Assembly: GCA_035936835.1 (NCBI GenBank)
Contig: DASYVT010000017.1
Span: forward strand, 1 to 45,165
DNA length: 45,165 bases
DNA from: Candidatus Methylomirabilota bacterium
Lineage (GTDB): Bacteria > Methylomirabilota > Methylomirabilia > Rokubacteriales > CSP1-6
Direction of reading: 5' to 3'
The translations under genes and the position numbers were made by a program. This document shows, in pieces, positions 34,928 to 42,836 of this stretch (its first letter is position 1; every line of letters starts with the position of its first letter). The notes under the pieces were generated by a model. It had not been told where the DNA came from and made no database searches. It worked only from the letters and a program-made list of their open reading frames with translations.

Positions 34928-35002
34928 TGGAGCGGCCGACCGGATTCGAACCGGCGACGTCCAGCTTGGGAAGCTGGCATTCTGCCACTGAATTACGGCC
35001 GC
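34928..35002 (-). tRNA. tRNA-Gly(CCC)
   Basis: The minus strand folds into a full cloverleaf: acceptor stem GCGGCCG/CGGCCGC, anticodon stem CCAGC/GCTGG with loop TTCCCAA (anticodon CCC, glycine), and the T arm with GGTTCGAATCC. The discriminator T and the 3' CCA are encoded (34928-34931). It is the only RNA gene seen. Confidence 0.95.
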
Positions 35003-35046
35003 GTTCACGGCTATTCTAGCCCCCGCCCTCCTGAAGTCAATTCCCG

Positions 35047-36600
35047 CTACTTGAGCGACATGTCGTAGGCCTTGATCAGCTCGTCGCTCCGCGCCTTCCA
35101 GGCCACCCGCTTGTTGACGCCGTAAAGGTCGATTTGCTGGTAGAGCGGGACCGCCGGGACCTCCTCGATCCACAGCTTGTTGATCCGATGGTATTGGGCG
35201 AGGCGCTTCTTCTCGTCCATCTGCGTCTGCGCTTCCTCGACCATCCCGTTGAAGTCCTCGTTGTGCCAGTTGACGAAGAGATTGGGCGACTTGAAGAGCG
35301 GCACGTAGATCGCTTCGGCATCCATGGTCCCATGCCCCCACCCGATCAGCCACACGGGGCCGGCCTTGTGCACGTACACTTGGTTGTTCAGATAGTTGAC
35401 GAACTCGAACGTCCTGAGCGTCGTGCGGATCCCCGCCTTCGTCAGCTGCCCGGCCACCGCCTCCGCGACTTCCTTATCGCGCACGTAGCGCCCCTGCGGA
35501 CCGTTGAGGACAATGTCCACGCCGTTCGGAAGGCCGGCATCGGCAAGGAGCTTCTTGGTCCGGACCAGATCCTGCTTGATCGGCTTCAGCGAGGGGTCGT
35601 AGCCGAAGTGCATGCTGGGTAGCATCGTCGCCACCCGGACCGCCTTGCCGTCCATCACGCCCTTGATGATCTCGTCCGCGTCGACGGCGTAGGCGATGGC
35701 CTGGCGCACCCGCTTGTCGGCGGTGGGCCCATTGTACGGCCCCGTCGGCTTGTGGCTCGCGTCCATCTGGTGGGTGTAGATCATGAGCTGGATCGTACGG
35801 ATCGACGGCGCGGTGCTCAGAAAGATCTTCGGGTGCTTCTCGATGATGGGGGCCAGGTGCGGCGGGATGTTGACCGCGACGTCGATCTCGCCGTTCTGAA
35901 GGGCGGCGACGCGGACAGCGTCGTCGGGGATTGGCTTGAACACGACGGTCTTGATGTTCGGCGCCCCCCGCCAGTATCCGGGGAAGGCCTCCATCACGAT
36001 CTCCTCGTCCTTCGACCAGCGCACGAACTTGTAGGGGCCGGTGCCGATGGGGTTCCGCGAGATGGCGGCGGTCTCCTTGCCCGCGTACTCCTTGGGCGGA
36101 TACATCGACGCCTGGCGCTGCGCCATGAACCTCGCGAACACCGGCCACGGCTTCTTGGTGTGGATCTTCACCGTGTAGGGGTCCACGACCTCGACGCGGT
36201 CGATGGGGGCGAACGACGAGGAGCCGCGCAGCTTGTTGGCGGGGTTGATGAGCCGCTCCAGGCTGAACTTCACCGAGTCGGCGTTGAAGTCCTCCCCGTT
36301 GTGGAACTTGACGCCCTTGCGCAGCTTGATCTCCCAGACGGTCGGCGCCACCAGCTTCGGCAGCTCAGCGGCCAGCCCGGGGACCAGGTTCATGCTCTGG
36401 TCGCGCTCGACGAGCATGTCGAACATCTGGGCGCCGACGTTCGATGCCGGCTGCTCTTGCTGGTTCATCATGTCGAGCGTCGTCGGATCCACGCCCTGGG
36501 CGATGACGACCTTGCCCGCGGGCGCTGCCCAACCGGCGGCCGGTGCCGAGACAGCGACAAGCGCTGCGGCGAGGGCCGCGCAGAGACCTGTGCAGATCAT
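35047..36600 (-). CDS. ABC transporter substrate-binding protein, family 5 (peptide/nickel type)
   Basis: Periplasmic binding protein of 517 residues. A signal peptide (LCAALAAALVAVSAPAAGWA) is followed by KVVIAQGVDPTTLDMMNQ; LRKGVKFHNGEDFNADSVKFSLERL is the diagnostic SBP_bac_5 motif, and NPIGTGPYKF the usual mid-domain mark. Ligands of the family are peptides, nickel complexes, opines or glutathione; no permease or ATPase gene is adjacent, so it is an orphan here. The ATG at 36600 has GGAGG upstream. It is separated from the next gene by 50 bp. Confidence 0.92.
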   Translation of the reverse strand: MICTGLCAALAAALVAVSAPAAGWAAPAGKVVIAQGVDPTTLDMMNQQEQPASNVGAQMFDMLVERDQSMNLVPGLAAELPKLVAPTVWEIKLRKGVKFHNGEDFNADSVKFSLERLINPANKLRGSSSFAPIDRVEVVDPYTVKIHTKKPWPVFARFMAQRQASMYPPKEYAGKETAAISRNPIGTGPYKFVRWSKDEEIVMEAFPGYWRGAPNIKTVVFKPIPDDAVRVAALQNGEIDVAVNIPPHLAPIIEKHPKIFLSTAPSIRTIQLMIYTHQMDASHKPTGPYNGPTADKRVRQAIAYAVDADEIIKGVMDGKAVRVATMLPSMHFGYDPSLKPIKQDLVRTKKLLADAGLPNGVDIVLNGPQGRYVRDKEVAEAVAGQLTKAGIRTTLRTFEFVNYLNNQVYVHKAGPVWLIGWGHGTMDAEAIYVPLFKSPNLFVNWHNEDFNGMVEEAQTQMDEKKRLAQYHRINKLWIEEVPAVPLYQQIDLYGVNKRVAWKARSDELIKAYDMSLK

Positions 36601-36650
36601 GTCTGCCTCCTTGGGATAGCGGAACAGTAGATGCGACGAGCGGCCCTACT

Positions 36651-38144
36651 TTAGGGGGCGGGCCCGGAGGTGTCAAGCGGGTCGGCCCGCATCCGCCTGA
36701 GGTAGGCCAGTGCCGCGTCCCGCGTCGTCACGGCCCCGACCGCCTGTGCCTCGCGGAGAAGACGAAGCAGCCTGCCGATCTCAGGACCCGGTGGCAGGTC
36801 CAGGGCCGCCATCACGTCGCGGCCGTCCACAAGGGGAGGCGCGGACAGCGCTGCGGCCTCCTCGTCATGCCCCGCCATCAGCTCGCGCACGATACCGCCG
36901 CCGGGGCCCTCCCAGACCTCCAGTGGCGAGTCGCCCCGAAGCGCCGCCGCATCGGCCACGGCGAGGAGCAGGAGGTCGCGGGCGTCGTCGCCAAGGTCGC
37001 GGAAGAATCGGAAGCGCGCGCGCCGACTCACGCCGCCCGACTGGGCCAGGTGCATGGGGCGGAGATGGTGGCGGACGAGGCGCTCGATCACCCCCGCCAT
37101 CCGGCCCGAAAGACGGAGCCTCTCCGCGATCGTGATGACACGCGCGGCGCCACGGGCGTCGTGGCCGAGAAAGCGCGTGCGCCCGCCCTCGACGGTCAGG
37201 GTCTCCGGCTTGGCGACATCGTGGAGCAGCGCCGCCAGCTTGAGCGCTTCTCGCCGCGTGGCGCCGTCGCCGAGCGGCTCTCCGAGGTGTGCCGCGAGCG
37301 CCTCGCCCCGCGGCTCGAGCTCGCTTACACGGGCTATGAGGAGATCCGCCGCCTCCACGGCCCGCAGGCTGTGCTCCCAGACGTCGAAGCGATGCGGCTC
37401 TGACTGGGAGGTGGCCTTCATCGCCCGGCTCTCCGGCAGGACGATGTCGATCGCGCCCCAGCGGTCGAGCGCGCGGAGGCCAACTGCCGACGCCGGCACC
37501 GCGAGCAGTGCGAGGATCTCGTCCCTCAGCCGCTCGGCGGATGCTCGCGAGAGGGCGGGCGCGGCGGCGAGCGCGGCGCCCTCGAGCGATCGATCGAGCC
37601 CCCAGCCCGGCAGCGCGCCGAACCGGGCTGCGCGAAGGACGCGGACCGGGTCGTCCTCGAGCGAGCGAGGCGCGCAGAGCCTCACCACGCGGGCCGCGAG
37701 ATCGGCCCGGCCGCCGGTCGGATCTTCCACCTCCGCCTCGCCCGTGACCACGAGCGGCACGACCGCGACGGCCAGCGCATTGACGGTGAAGTCTCGACCT
37801 TGGAGATCTCCGGCGAGGTCGGGCGCCCGGAAGTCCGCGATATCGATCTGCGGACCCCGCCAGGCATGCTCCCCTCCGCCCGTTATGCGGCCCGCCCCGC
37901 GCGCTTCGTCGAGCACGTGAAAGGCTGCCCCGAGCCCGTCCGCCAGCTCGCGCGCGAGAGCAACCGCTCCGGACGGCACAGCGATGTCCAGGTCCCCCGC
38001 TCCGACTCGCGCGAGCGCGTCGCGCACGGCGCCGCCGACCAGGAAGGCCCGGCCCTCGGCGCCCAGGGCACGCGCCATGGCCTCGAGCGCGCTCCGGGCG
38101 CCGGCTCCGAAGGCGTCGAGCGCCACCCGCCCGGGCATGCTCAC
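36651..38144 (-). CDS. tRNA nucleotidyltransferase / poly(A) polymerase family protein with HD domain
   Basis: Class II CCA-adding enzyme or poly(A) polymerase, 497 residues. FLVGGAVRDAL and the DLDIAV carboxylates form the nucleotidyltransferase centre; GRDFTVNALAV and RSLEDDPVRVLRAARF follow. A C-terminal HD domain carries LLHDVAKPET and HHLRPMHL, giving likely 2',3'-cyclic phosphodiesterase or phosphatase activity. The start is GTG at 38144, overlapping the amidohydrolase stop (GTGA); ATG at 38138 is an alternative. CCA addition is not separable from A-addition by sequence here. It is last in a four-gene operon. Confidence 0.9.
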   Translation of the reverse strand: MSMPGRVALDAFGAGARSALEAMARALGAEGRAFLVGGAVRDALARVGAGDLDIAVPSGAVALARELADGLGAAFHVLDEARGAGRITGGGEHAWRGPQIDIADFRAPDLAGDLQGRDFTVNALAVAVVPLVVTGEAEVEDPTGGRADLAARVVRLCAPRSLEDDPVRVLRAARFGALPGWGLDRSLEGAALAAAPALSRASAERLRDEILALLAVPASAVGLRALDRWGAIDIVLPESRAMKATSQSEPHRFDVWEHSLRAVEAADLLIARVSELEPRGEALAAHLGEPLGDGATRREALKLAALLHDVAKPETLTVEGGRTRFLGHDARGAARVITIAERLRLSGRMAGVIERLVRHHLRPMHLAQSGGVSRRARFRFFRDLGDDARDLLLLAVADAAALRGDSPLEVWEGPGGGIVRELMAGHDEEAAALSAPPLVDGRDVMAALDLPPGPEIGRLLRLLREAQAVGAVTTRDAALAYLRRMRADPLDTSGPAP

Positions 38145-38818
38145 GCGAGCCCCAGGAGCGCCGCAGCGTTGTCGTGGAAGATCTTGCGGTAGACGGGCAG
38201 CGGCAGGTCCCGCAGCCACAAGGCCTCCCGCTCCTCCTCGTACGCGTACGGCAGGTTCGGAAAGTCGCTGCCGAAGACGATCCTGTCCTGCCAGCGGAGC
38301 AGGTCGTCGTTGGTGACGGAGATCCGGTTCAGGCGGGTGTCGATCGCCCTGTGCTCGGGTCGCACCGGCGCGAAGGCCATGGTCGTGTCGAGGTAGAGAT
38401 TGGGACAGCGCTCCATGAGCTGCATGAACTGCCGCGTCTCGAACGAGCCCATGTGGGCCACCACCACCTTGAGCCGCGGGAACATGTCCATGACGCGGGC
38501 GAAGCGCGGGAACCCGTCGAAGGCGTTCGGCCAGGGCGCCGAGCCGACGTGAATCAGGAGGAACCGGTCGAGGGCCAGCAGGCGCTCGTAGACCGGCAGC
38601 ACGCGCGGATCGTCGGGGAAGAAGCGCTGGACATTGATGTGGAACTTGAAGCCCTTGAAGTGGTCTCGGAGAAAGGCGGCGACCAGCTCGGGCTCGGTCG
38701 GGTACTCGAGCTTCCAGTCCGAGCGCTCGGCGAACCACTTCCGGATCGCGCGGGAGAGCCGCTCCGGGTGGAGGTGGGTGTGGATGTCGATGTAGCGGAA
38801 ACCCTCCGGTGCCTGCAT
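38141..38818 (-). CDS. amidohydrolase-related TIM-barrel protein
   Basis: Short amidohydrolase-2 family protein, 225 residues against the usual 270-350. FRYIDIHTHLHPER supplies the first metal histidines, LLIHVGSAPW and VVAHMGSFETRQF the next, and RIVFGSDFPNLPYAYEEE the catalytic aspartate. Relatives include decarboxylases and hydrolases of aromatic or lactone substrates; the substrate is unknown. The ATG at 38818 shares one base with the upstream stop (TGATG), so it is co-translated in the KaiC-like operon. Confidence 0.85.
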   Translation of the reverse strand: MQAPEGFRYIDIHTHLHPERLSRAIRKWFAERSDWKLEYPTEPELVAAFLRDHFKGFKFHINVQRFFPDDPRVLPVYERLLALDRFLLIHVGSAPWPNAFDGFPRFARVMDMFPRLKVVVAHMGSFETRQFMQLMERCPNLYLDTTMAFAPVRPEHRAIDTRLNRISVTNDDLLRWQDRIVFGSDFPNLPYAYEEEREALWLRDLPLPVYRKIFHDNAAALLGLA

Positions 38819-39660
38819 CAGGCGCTCACGACCCAGGTGCCAGGCCAGCCGTCGACCTCGACGTCGACGCGGAGGCGGCCGGCTCTCGCCAGACGGGCGA
38901 CGGCCTGCGCCGTCTCGGCGGGCCCAAGGTCGAAGAGCCGCGCCATGCGCTTGGGAGTCGAGTACACGGCACCGCCAAGGTAGCGAGCAACGACGCGGTC
39001 GAGCGCCGCGGCTCGGCCGAGCCTCCGCCCCTCGGCGACCTGCTCGGGCAGCCAGCGCTCGAGGAGGTCCCAGCGATAGGAAAAGCTCGGCTCGTAGCGC
39101 TCCTCCGTCTTGACGATCCAGAGGCCCTGCTGGAGCTCCGCCATCGCGCGCTCGAACTCGCGGGTCTTGCCGGGCTCGAGCATGAAGGTGTCGGCCCTGA
39201 GGCCGCGCGTGTACTGCGGACTCTCGCGGAAGAAGCTGTCCATGAGCCGCTTGGCCGTCGCCGACATCCGCCCCGCGCGGTATTCGGCCCCGAAATCGCG
39301 GGCGCGCTGGCGGCCGCGCACGAGCGCGTAGAAGGCCGGCAAGAGGTCGAGCGCGACCAGGACGGGGCGGTGTTTCACGAGCTTGCCGTAGTAGCAGCGC
39401 CGCGTGGCGGGCAGCGTGTCCTTGAGCTCCCACGTCAGCCCGATGCCGGCGTCGTGATGGGAGTGGCGGGGCCAGCGCGGGCGCTCGCGGCCCGCGACGG
39501 CCTCCCAGAGGCACGCGAGCCCGTCGGGAAAGCGGTAGAACGTGGAGCAGACGCCGACCTGGTTCACGAAAGCCGCGGCCGTCCGCGCCGATCGCACGCG
39601 CAGTCCCCGCGCGTGACGAAAAGCCCGCGCGCGCCCGGCCTCGAGGATCCGCGCGTCCAT
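38818..39660 (-). CDS. winged-helix protein resembling AlkZ/YcaQ-type DNA glycosylases
   Basis: 280 residues from the ATG at 39660. The central part (DAGIGLTWELKDTLPATRRCYYGKLVK-like, then VALDLLPAFYALVRG) and the later GKTREFERAMAELQQGLW resemble winged-helix proteins of the HTH_42/AlkZ-like group, some of which repair DNA crosslinks. The QxQ-type catalytic motif of YcaQ is not evident, so enzymatic activity is uncertain. It lies 7 bp after the KaiC-like ATPase gene and overlaps the amidohydrolase start. Confidence 0.6.
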   Translation of the reverse strand: MDARILEAGRARAFRHARGLRVRSARTAAAFVNQVGVCSTFYRFPDGLACLWEAVAGRERPRWPRHSHHDAGIGLTWELKDTLPATRRCYYGKLVKHRPVLVALDLLPAFYALVRGRQRARDFGAEYRAGRMSATAKRLMDSFFRESPQYTRGLRADTFMLEPGKTREFERAMAELQQGLWIVKTEERYEPSFSYRWDLLERWLPEQVAEGRRLGRAAALDRVVARYLGGAVYSTPKRMARLFDLGPAETAQAVARLARAGRLRVDVEVDGWPGTWVVSA

Positions 39661-39667
39661 TTTGCGG

Positions 39668-40555
39668 CTACACGAACTCGATGCCGCGCTCCGTGACCCT
39701 GTACTCCTCGATCTCGTCGCTCTTCGCGCTGCCCCGGTGCTTGACGACGCAGAGGAAACGGCCGAGCCGGTTGCCCACGCGCTCACTGCCCATGGCGAGG
39801 ATGGTGTTGGCGACGGCGCCGATGTCCCCGGACGCGACCTTGCGCGCGATCAGGTGCTCGAGCCGCGTCTCCTCGGTCGTCACCAGGAGCAGGGTGGTGA
39901 CGGACGGGTGGTCGTAGCGGTGGCTGTCGATGAAGTCGCGATGCTTCCAGACGGGCAGGCAAATCTCCATCCCCAGCGTCTCGCTGTCGCGGTGGATGGC
40001 CTTGCGGTACAGCTCATCGAAGAGGAACGGCTGGATGTAGTCGCCTGGCACGTCCATCGGCTCGACGCCGTCGACCACGACGCGCCGGCATCCGGCGCCC
40101 AGGTGAAAGTAAATGAACGGCCGGACCGTGTACATCGAGTGGTTGTACTCGGACTTCCAGTTCCAGTCCAGCTCGAGCCCGCCGTCGGAGGTGGGCACCT
40201 GGTAGTCCCTTAGCTTGCCCACCCACGGGAGCGCGTCGCAATAGCGGGCCGTCATCTGTTCCGCCGAGGGGTACGGATCAGCCATGGGCATGACCGTGTG
40301 CGTCCACCGCCGGAGAGTCCACCCGTACAGGCGGGACGCGTACTCGGAGTGCCGCTGCGAGTCGCCTCGCGCGTTCATGTCGAAGAAGATGCCCGGCGCC
40401 CCGTCGGCAACCTCACCCGCGTGGGCGAAGTGGAGTCCGAGGTGCGTCTTGCCTATGCCCGTCGCACCGTAGGCGACGCAGAGCGTACCGGGCAGGAGCC
40501 CGCCGCCCAGCATCGCATCCAGCCGCTCGAGACCCGTCGATACGCGAGCAGTCAT
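39668..40555 (-). CDS. KaiC/RadA-like RecA-superfamily ATPase
   Basis: Single-domain ATPase of 295 residues. It starts VSTGLERLDAMLGGGLLPGT, the standard KaiC/RadA opening; Walker A is GATGIGKTHL and Walker B likely RRVVVDGVE. The tail (GRFLCVVKHRGSAKSDEIEEYRVT-like, split here for length) matches the C-terminal strand of KaiC domains. There is no second domain and no circadian partner gene. It heads an operon with an AlkZ-like protein, an amidohydrolase and a CCA-type enzyme. It may be a regulatory or DNA-related ATPase; function unknown. Confidence 0.82.
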   Translation of the reverse strand: MTARVSTGLERLDAMLGGGLLPGTLCVAYGATGIGKTHLGLHFAHAGEVADGAPGIFFDMNARGDSQRHSEYASRLYGWTLRRWTHTVMPMADPYPSAEQMTARYCDALPWVGKLRDYQVPTSDGGLELDWNWKSEYNHSMYTVRPFIYFHLGAGCRRVVVDGVEPMDVPGDYIQPFLFDELYRKAIHRDSETLGMEICLPVWKHRDFIDSHRYDHPSVTTLLLVTTEETRLEHLIARKVASGDIGAVANTILAMGSERVGNRLGRFLCVVKHRGSAKSDEIEEYRVTERGIEFV

Positions 40556-40566
40556 AGGTGCGCTAG

Positions 40567-40594
40567 TTTATCGGCGCGCGGCTGAACGGGTCAA
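40567..40594 (-). promoter_or_regulatory. sigma-70-type promoter of the KaiC-like operon
   Basis: On the minus strand TTGACC (40594-40589), 16 bp spacer and GATAAA (40572-40567) lie 11 bases before the ATG at 40555. The leader would be about five bases and has no ribosome-binding site, again suggesting a near-leaderless message. Confidence 0.5.
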
Positions 40595-40626
40595 GCCTCG
40601 GGCATCGGCCGGCAAGCGCCAGCCGT

Positions 40627-40863
40627 CTAGGCTCCCAAGAGCATCAGCAGTGCCGCCCAGCCCGCGACCCCGGCGAGCGTGACGGCAGCGCCGAGGCAGT
40701 CGCCGAGCAGCTTTCTCGACGTCACCTGTTGAGTTGTGCGGGTCAAAAAAACTCTGGACGACGCACGACGAGTCACCGCGCTGCCCACGTAGACACTGCG
40801 GCGCGGGCGTACCGACACCGCCCGCCGCCTCGCATGTTTGACCGTTCTCTTCGCTGCCAGCAT
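40627..40863 (-). CDS. small basic protein with C-terminal membrane segment, next to lexA
   Basis: Unknown 78-residue protein. The N-terminal ~45 residues are strongly basic (RTVKHARRRAVSVRPRRS), and the end is one hydrophobic helix (LGAAVTLAGVAGWAALLMLLGA), so it should be a tail-anchored inner-membrane protein. The ATG at 40863 is fixed by GAGGAGG seven bases upstream and lies 11 bp after the lexA stop, so it is almost surely on the lexA message. Small membrane proteins beside lexA in other bacteria (YneA, DivS) stop cell division during SOS. There is no sequence similarity I can claim, but the context is suggestive. Confidence 0.65.
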   Translation of the reverse strand: MLAAKRTVKHARRRAVSVRPRRSVYVGSAVTRRASSRVFLTRTTQQVTSRKLLGDCLGAAVTLAGVAGWAALLMLLGA

Positions 40864-40874
40864 GTCCTGCCTCC

Positions 40875-41504
40875 TCACATCTCCCTGATGAGCCCGATGA
40901 CCTTGCCCAGGATGCGGAAGTCCGCGCGCTGCGGATCCACCACGATGGGCTTCATGGTGGGATGTTCCGGCTTGAGCACGACGGTGCCGCCCTCGGTGGC
41001 GAAGCGCTTCACCGTCGCTTCCTGATCAATCATGGCCGCCACGATGTCGCCCGCCGCGGCGGACTCCTGCTTGCGCACCAGAACCAGATCGCCGTCGGCG
41101 ATGTGCGCCTGGATCATGCTGTCCCCCCGCACCCGAAGGGCGAAGACGTCGCCGCCCTTGGCCGCCAGCCATTCGGGCCGCACCGGGATCACGTCCTCCT
41201 GATTCTCGACCGCAAAGATGGGAGCGCCCGCCGCGATCTTGCCAAGAATGGGGATCTCCCGCTCCCTGCGCGCCCGCTCGGGGCCACGGTCCGTGAGCAC
41301 GAGCATGCGAGACACGCGCTTGTCGGTCACCCGCCGCTGCAGCATGCCCTTGCGCTCGAGCGCGCGCAGGTGATCGAAGGCCGCGCGCGGCGTGAAGCGG
41401 AACCGCTCGGCGATCTCGCGCACGGTGGGCGGCGCTCCGTGCTTGTCCGAGAAGCCCCGCATGAAGCCCAGCACCTCGCGCTGCCGCTGCGTCATCTCCT
41501 TCAA
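40875..41504 (-). CDS. lexA: SOS repressor LexA
   Basis: Represses DNA-damage genes until RecA triggers self-cleavage. The 209 residues have a winged helix (MTQRQREVLGFMRGF, PTVREIAERF), the cleavage bond A92-G93 in IAAGAP, and the protease dyad S129 (RGDSM) and K166 (ATVKRF). The start TTG at 41504 has GGAGG seven bases upstream; the ATG at 41495 is three codons later. A promoter with a TCAAC-N4-GTTGA palindrome lies upstream, implying self-regulation, and the small membrane-protein gene follows. Confidence 0.95.
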   Translation of the reverse strand: MKEMTQRQREVLGFMRGFSDKHGAPPTVREIAERFRFTPRAAFDHLRALERKGMLQRRVTDKRVSRMLVLTDRGPERARREREIPILGKIAAGAPIFAVENQEDVIPVRPEWLAAKGGDVFALRVRGDSMIQAHIADGDLVLVRKQESAAAGDIVAAMIDQEATVKRFATEGGTVVLKPEHPTMKPIVVDPQRADFRILGKVIGLIREM

Positions 41505-41557
41505 TGGCCGCCCTCCTGGCGTTGGTCGTCCGTGGCCGAGCCCGTCTACTCAACACT

Positions 41558-41587
41558 ATAATAGTCAACACCCGTTGAGTTAGCCAA
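41558..41587 (-). promoter_or_regulatory. lexA promoter with probable LexA operator
   Basis: Minus strand: -35 TTGGCT (41587-41582), 18 bp spacer, -10 TATTAT (41563-41558). The palindrome TCAAC-N4-GTTGA (41565-41578) sits between the two boxes, and a second GTGTTGA follows 15 bp on, in direct orientation. This is the expected place for an autoregulatory SOS box, though it resembles neither the E. coli nor the Bacillus consensus. Confidence 0.55.
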
Positions 41588-41596
41588 GCAAAAAAA

Positions 41597-42076
41597 TTAG
41601 GCCGGCTCCCACGGCTCGCAGGACGGGCAGGCCTGAAAACCCGCCTCCTTGGCTTCAGCCGGGCGCTTGAAGTAGGTCCGCTCGGGCTCCGCGATCCGGC
41701 GCACCCACCCACAATCCCTGGCATGGAAGAGCCGAGCCCCCCTCTGGGCGACGAAGGCTTCCCCCGGCGGAGCCTCCACGCCGCCGATCTCGACCGGCGC
41801 GTGCGGGTCGAGCACCGAATCGGGAAGGGCGGCGGCCGCGCTCGTTCCCACTGCCGCCTCGCCAGCCACGGGCTCGGCCGCCGTCGAAGGCACAGGGTCG
41901 GGCTCGTTGATCTGGAGATTGGTCTCGATCGTCGAACGGAACTCGTCGCTCGCCCGCCTGAACTCGCGCATGGCCCGGCCCAGCGAGCGGCCGAGCTGGG
42001 GCAGATTCTTCGGGCCGAAGACGAGGAGCGCGATCACGAAGATGAGGATCAGCTCCTGAAGGCCGATGTCGAACAT
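41597..42076 (-). CDS. TatA/TatB-type translocase subunit with Ada-like zinc-site tail
   Basis: 159 residues. MFDIGLQELILIFVIALLVFGPKNLPQLGRSLGRAMREF is split here as membrane anchor, FGPKNLP hinge and amphipathic helix of TatA/B. A ~50-residue Ala/Pro-rich linker leads to a second module (about 107-157) with FHARDCGWVRRI, KRPAEAKEAGFQACPSC, which resembles the small Cys-rich metal site of Ada and of nuclease tails (H-x3-C ... C-x2-C). TatA subunits normally end soon after the helix, so this fusion is unusual. It would assist Tat export; UrtA in this window carries a Tat signal. No clear ribosome-binding site is visible. Confidence 0.85.
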   Translation of the reverse strand: MFDIGLQELILIFVIALLVFGPKNLPQLGRSLGRAMREFRRASDEFRSTIETNLQINEPDPVPSTAAEPVAGEAAVGTSAAAALPDSVLDPHAPVEIGGVEAPPGEAFVAQRGARLFHARDCGWVRRIAEPERTYFKRPAEAKEAGFQACPSCEPWEPA

Positions 42077-42180
42077 GGCGCACGCTGATCATACCACCGT
42101 GACGTCGGCAGGGTCACGGCGCCTCGGTCTCAACCTCCCACGGGCTTCGGCTGGCCGCGGGCTTCGGCGGGCGCCCCGGC

Positions 42181-42832
42181 CTACCTTCCCACAGCTCGAC
42201 CCAAGCGGGCCATCTCCCGCCGCGCCTCGGGCTGATCGGGAGCGATCTGAAGCATGCGCGCGTACTCCTGGGCAGCCTTGAGCCGATCGCCAGCCATCGC
42301 ATAGGCGCGGGCCAGACCCAGACGGGCCTCGATGATCCCGGGGTCCTGGGCGAGGACGCTGCGCCACTCATTCATCGCCTGGTAGTACTGCTCCGTTTCC
42401 CAGAGGCGCTGCGCGAGCCGAAGGCGATACACGATCCCGGTTCCGTCGAGAGCCACCGTCTGTCGATACGCCTGCAGCGCGCGGTCTCCGGTCCCGAGGC
42501 CGTCGAGCACGCTGCCGTGGGAGAAGTGGGCCTCTGCATCCCGGGGCGCCTCGGCCAGCACCGCCTCCCACCTTGCTAGGGCCTGATGCCAGAGCCTCCG
42601 CTCGGTGAGGTACTGGGCCAGGGCGCGGTGGTACCGCACGGGGATCGTGCGGAAAGAAACCCTGGTGGGCGCCGCGGAAGTCAACCGTGATGGCTTCCCG
42701 CACGCGGAGCGTGGCGTCAGCCCCAACCTCCAGCGTGACGGCGAAGCGGTCGATCGCGAACAAGCGCTGTTGCGCTCCCGCCGATGCAGCCAGCGCCGCT
42801 ACGAGCGCAGGGGCAAGGAGGAGGCGCTTGAT
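42181..42832 (-). pseudogene. decayed DUF2207 gene fused to the end of a TPR gene
   Basis: Right after lemA a signal-like LLLAPALVAALAASAGA and FAVTLEVGADATLRVREAITVDF-type sequence match the start of a DUF2207 membrane protein, the usual lemA partner. The expected start codon is ATC (42832-42830), eight bases after GGAGG. At about 42651-42661 a T/C run shifts the frame: one frame gives HQGFF, the other FRTIPVRYH, together the DUF2207 motif. After RYH (about 42630) the second frame turns into tetratricopeptide repeats (RALAQYLTERRLWHQALARW) to the stop at 42181. Lost start, frameshift and fusion point to a dead gene, or to a misassembly. The TPR part may still be made. Confidence 0.7.
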
Positions 42833-42836
42833 ACGC

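Noticed and set aside
34928-38144. Functional link between tRNA-Gly and the nearby CCA-type enzyme
   Set aside because: The tRNA encodes its own CCA and is separated by a terminator and an unrelated gene; proximity looks accidental.
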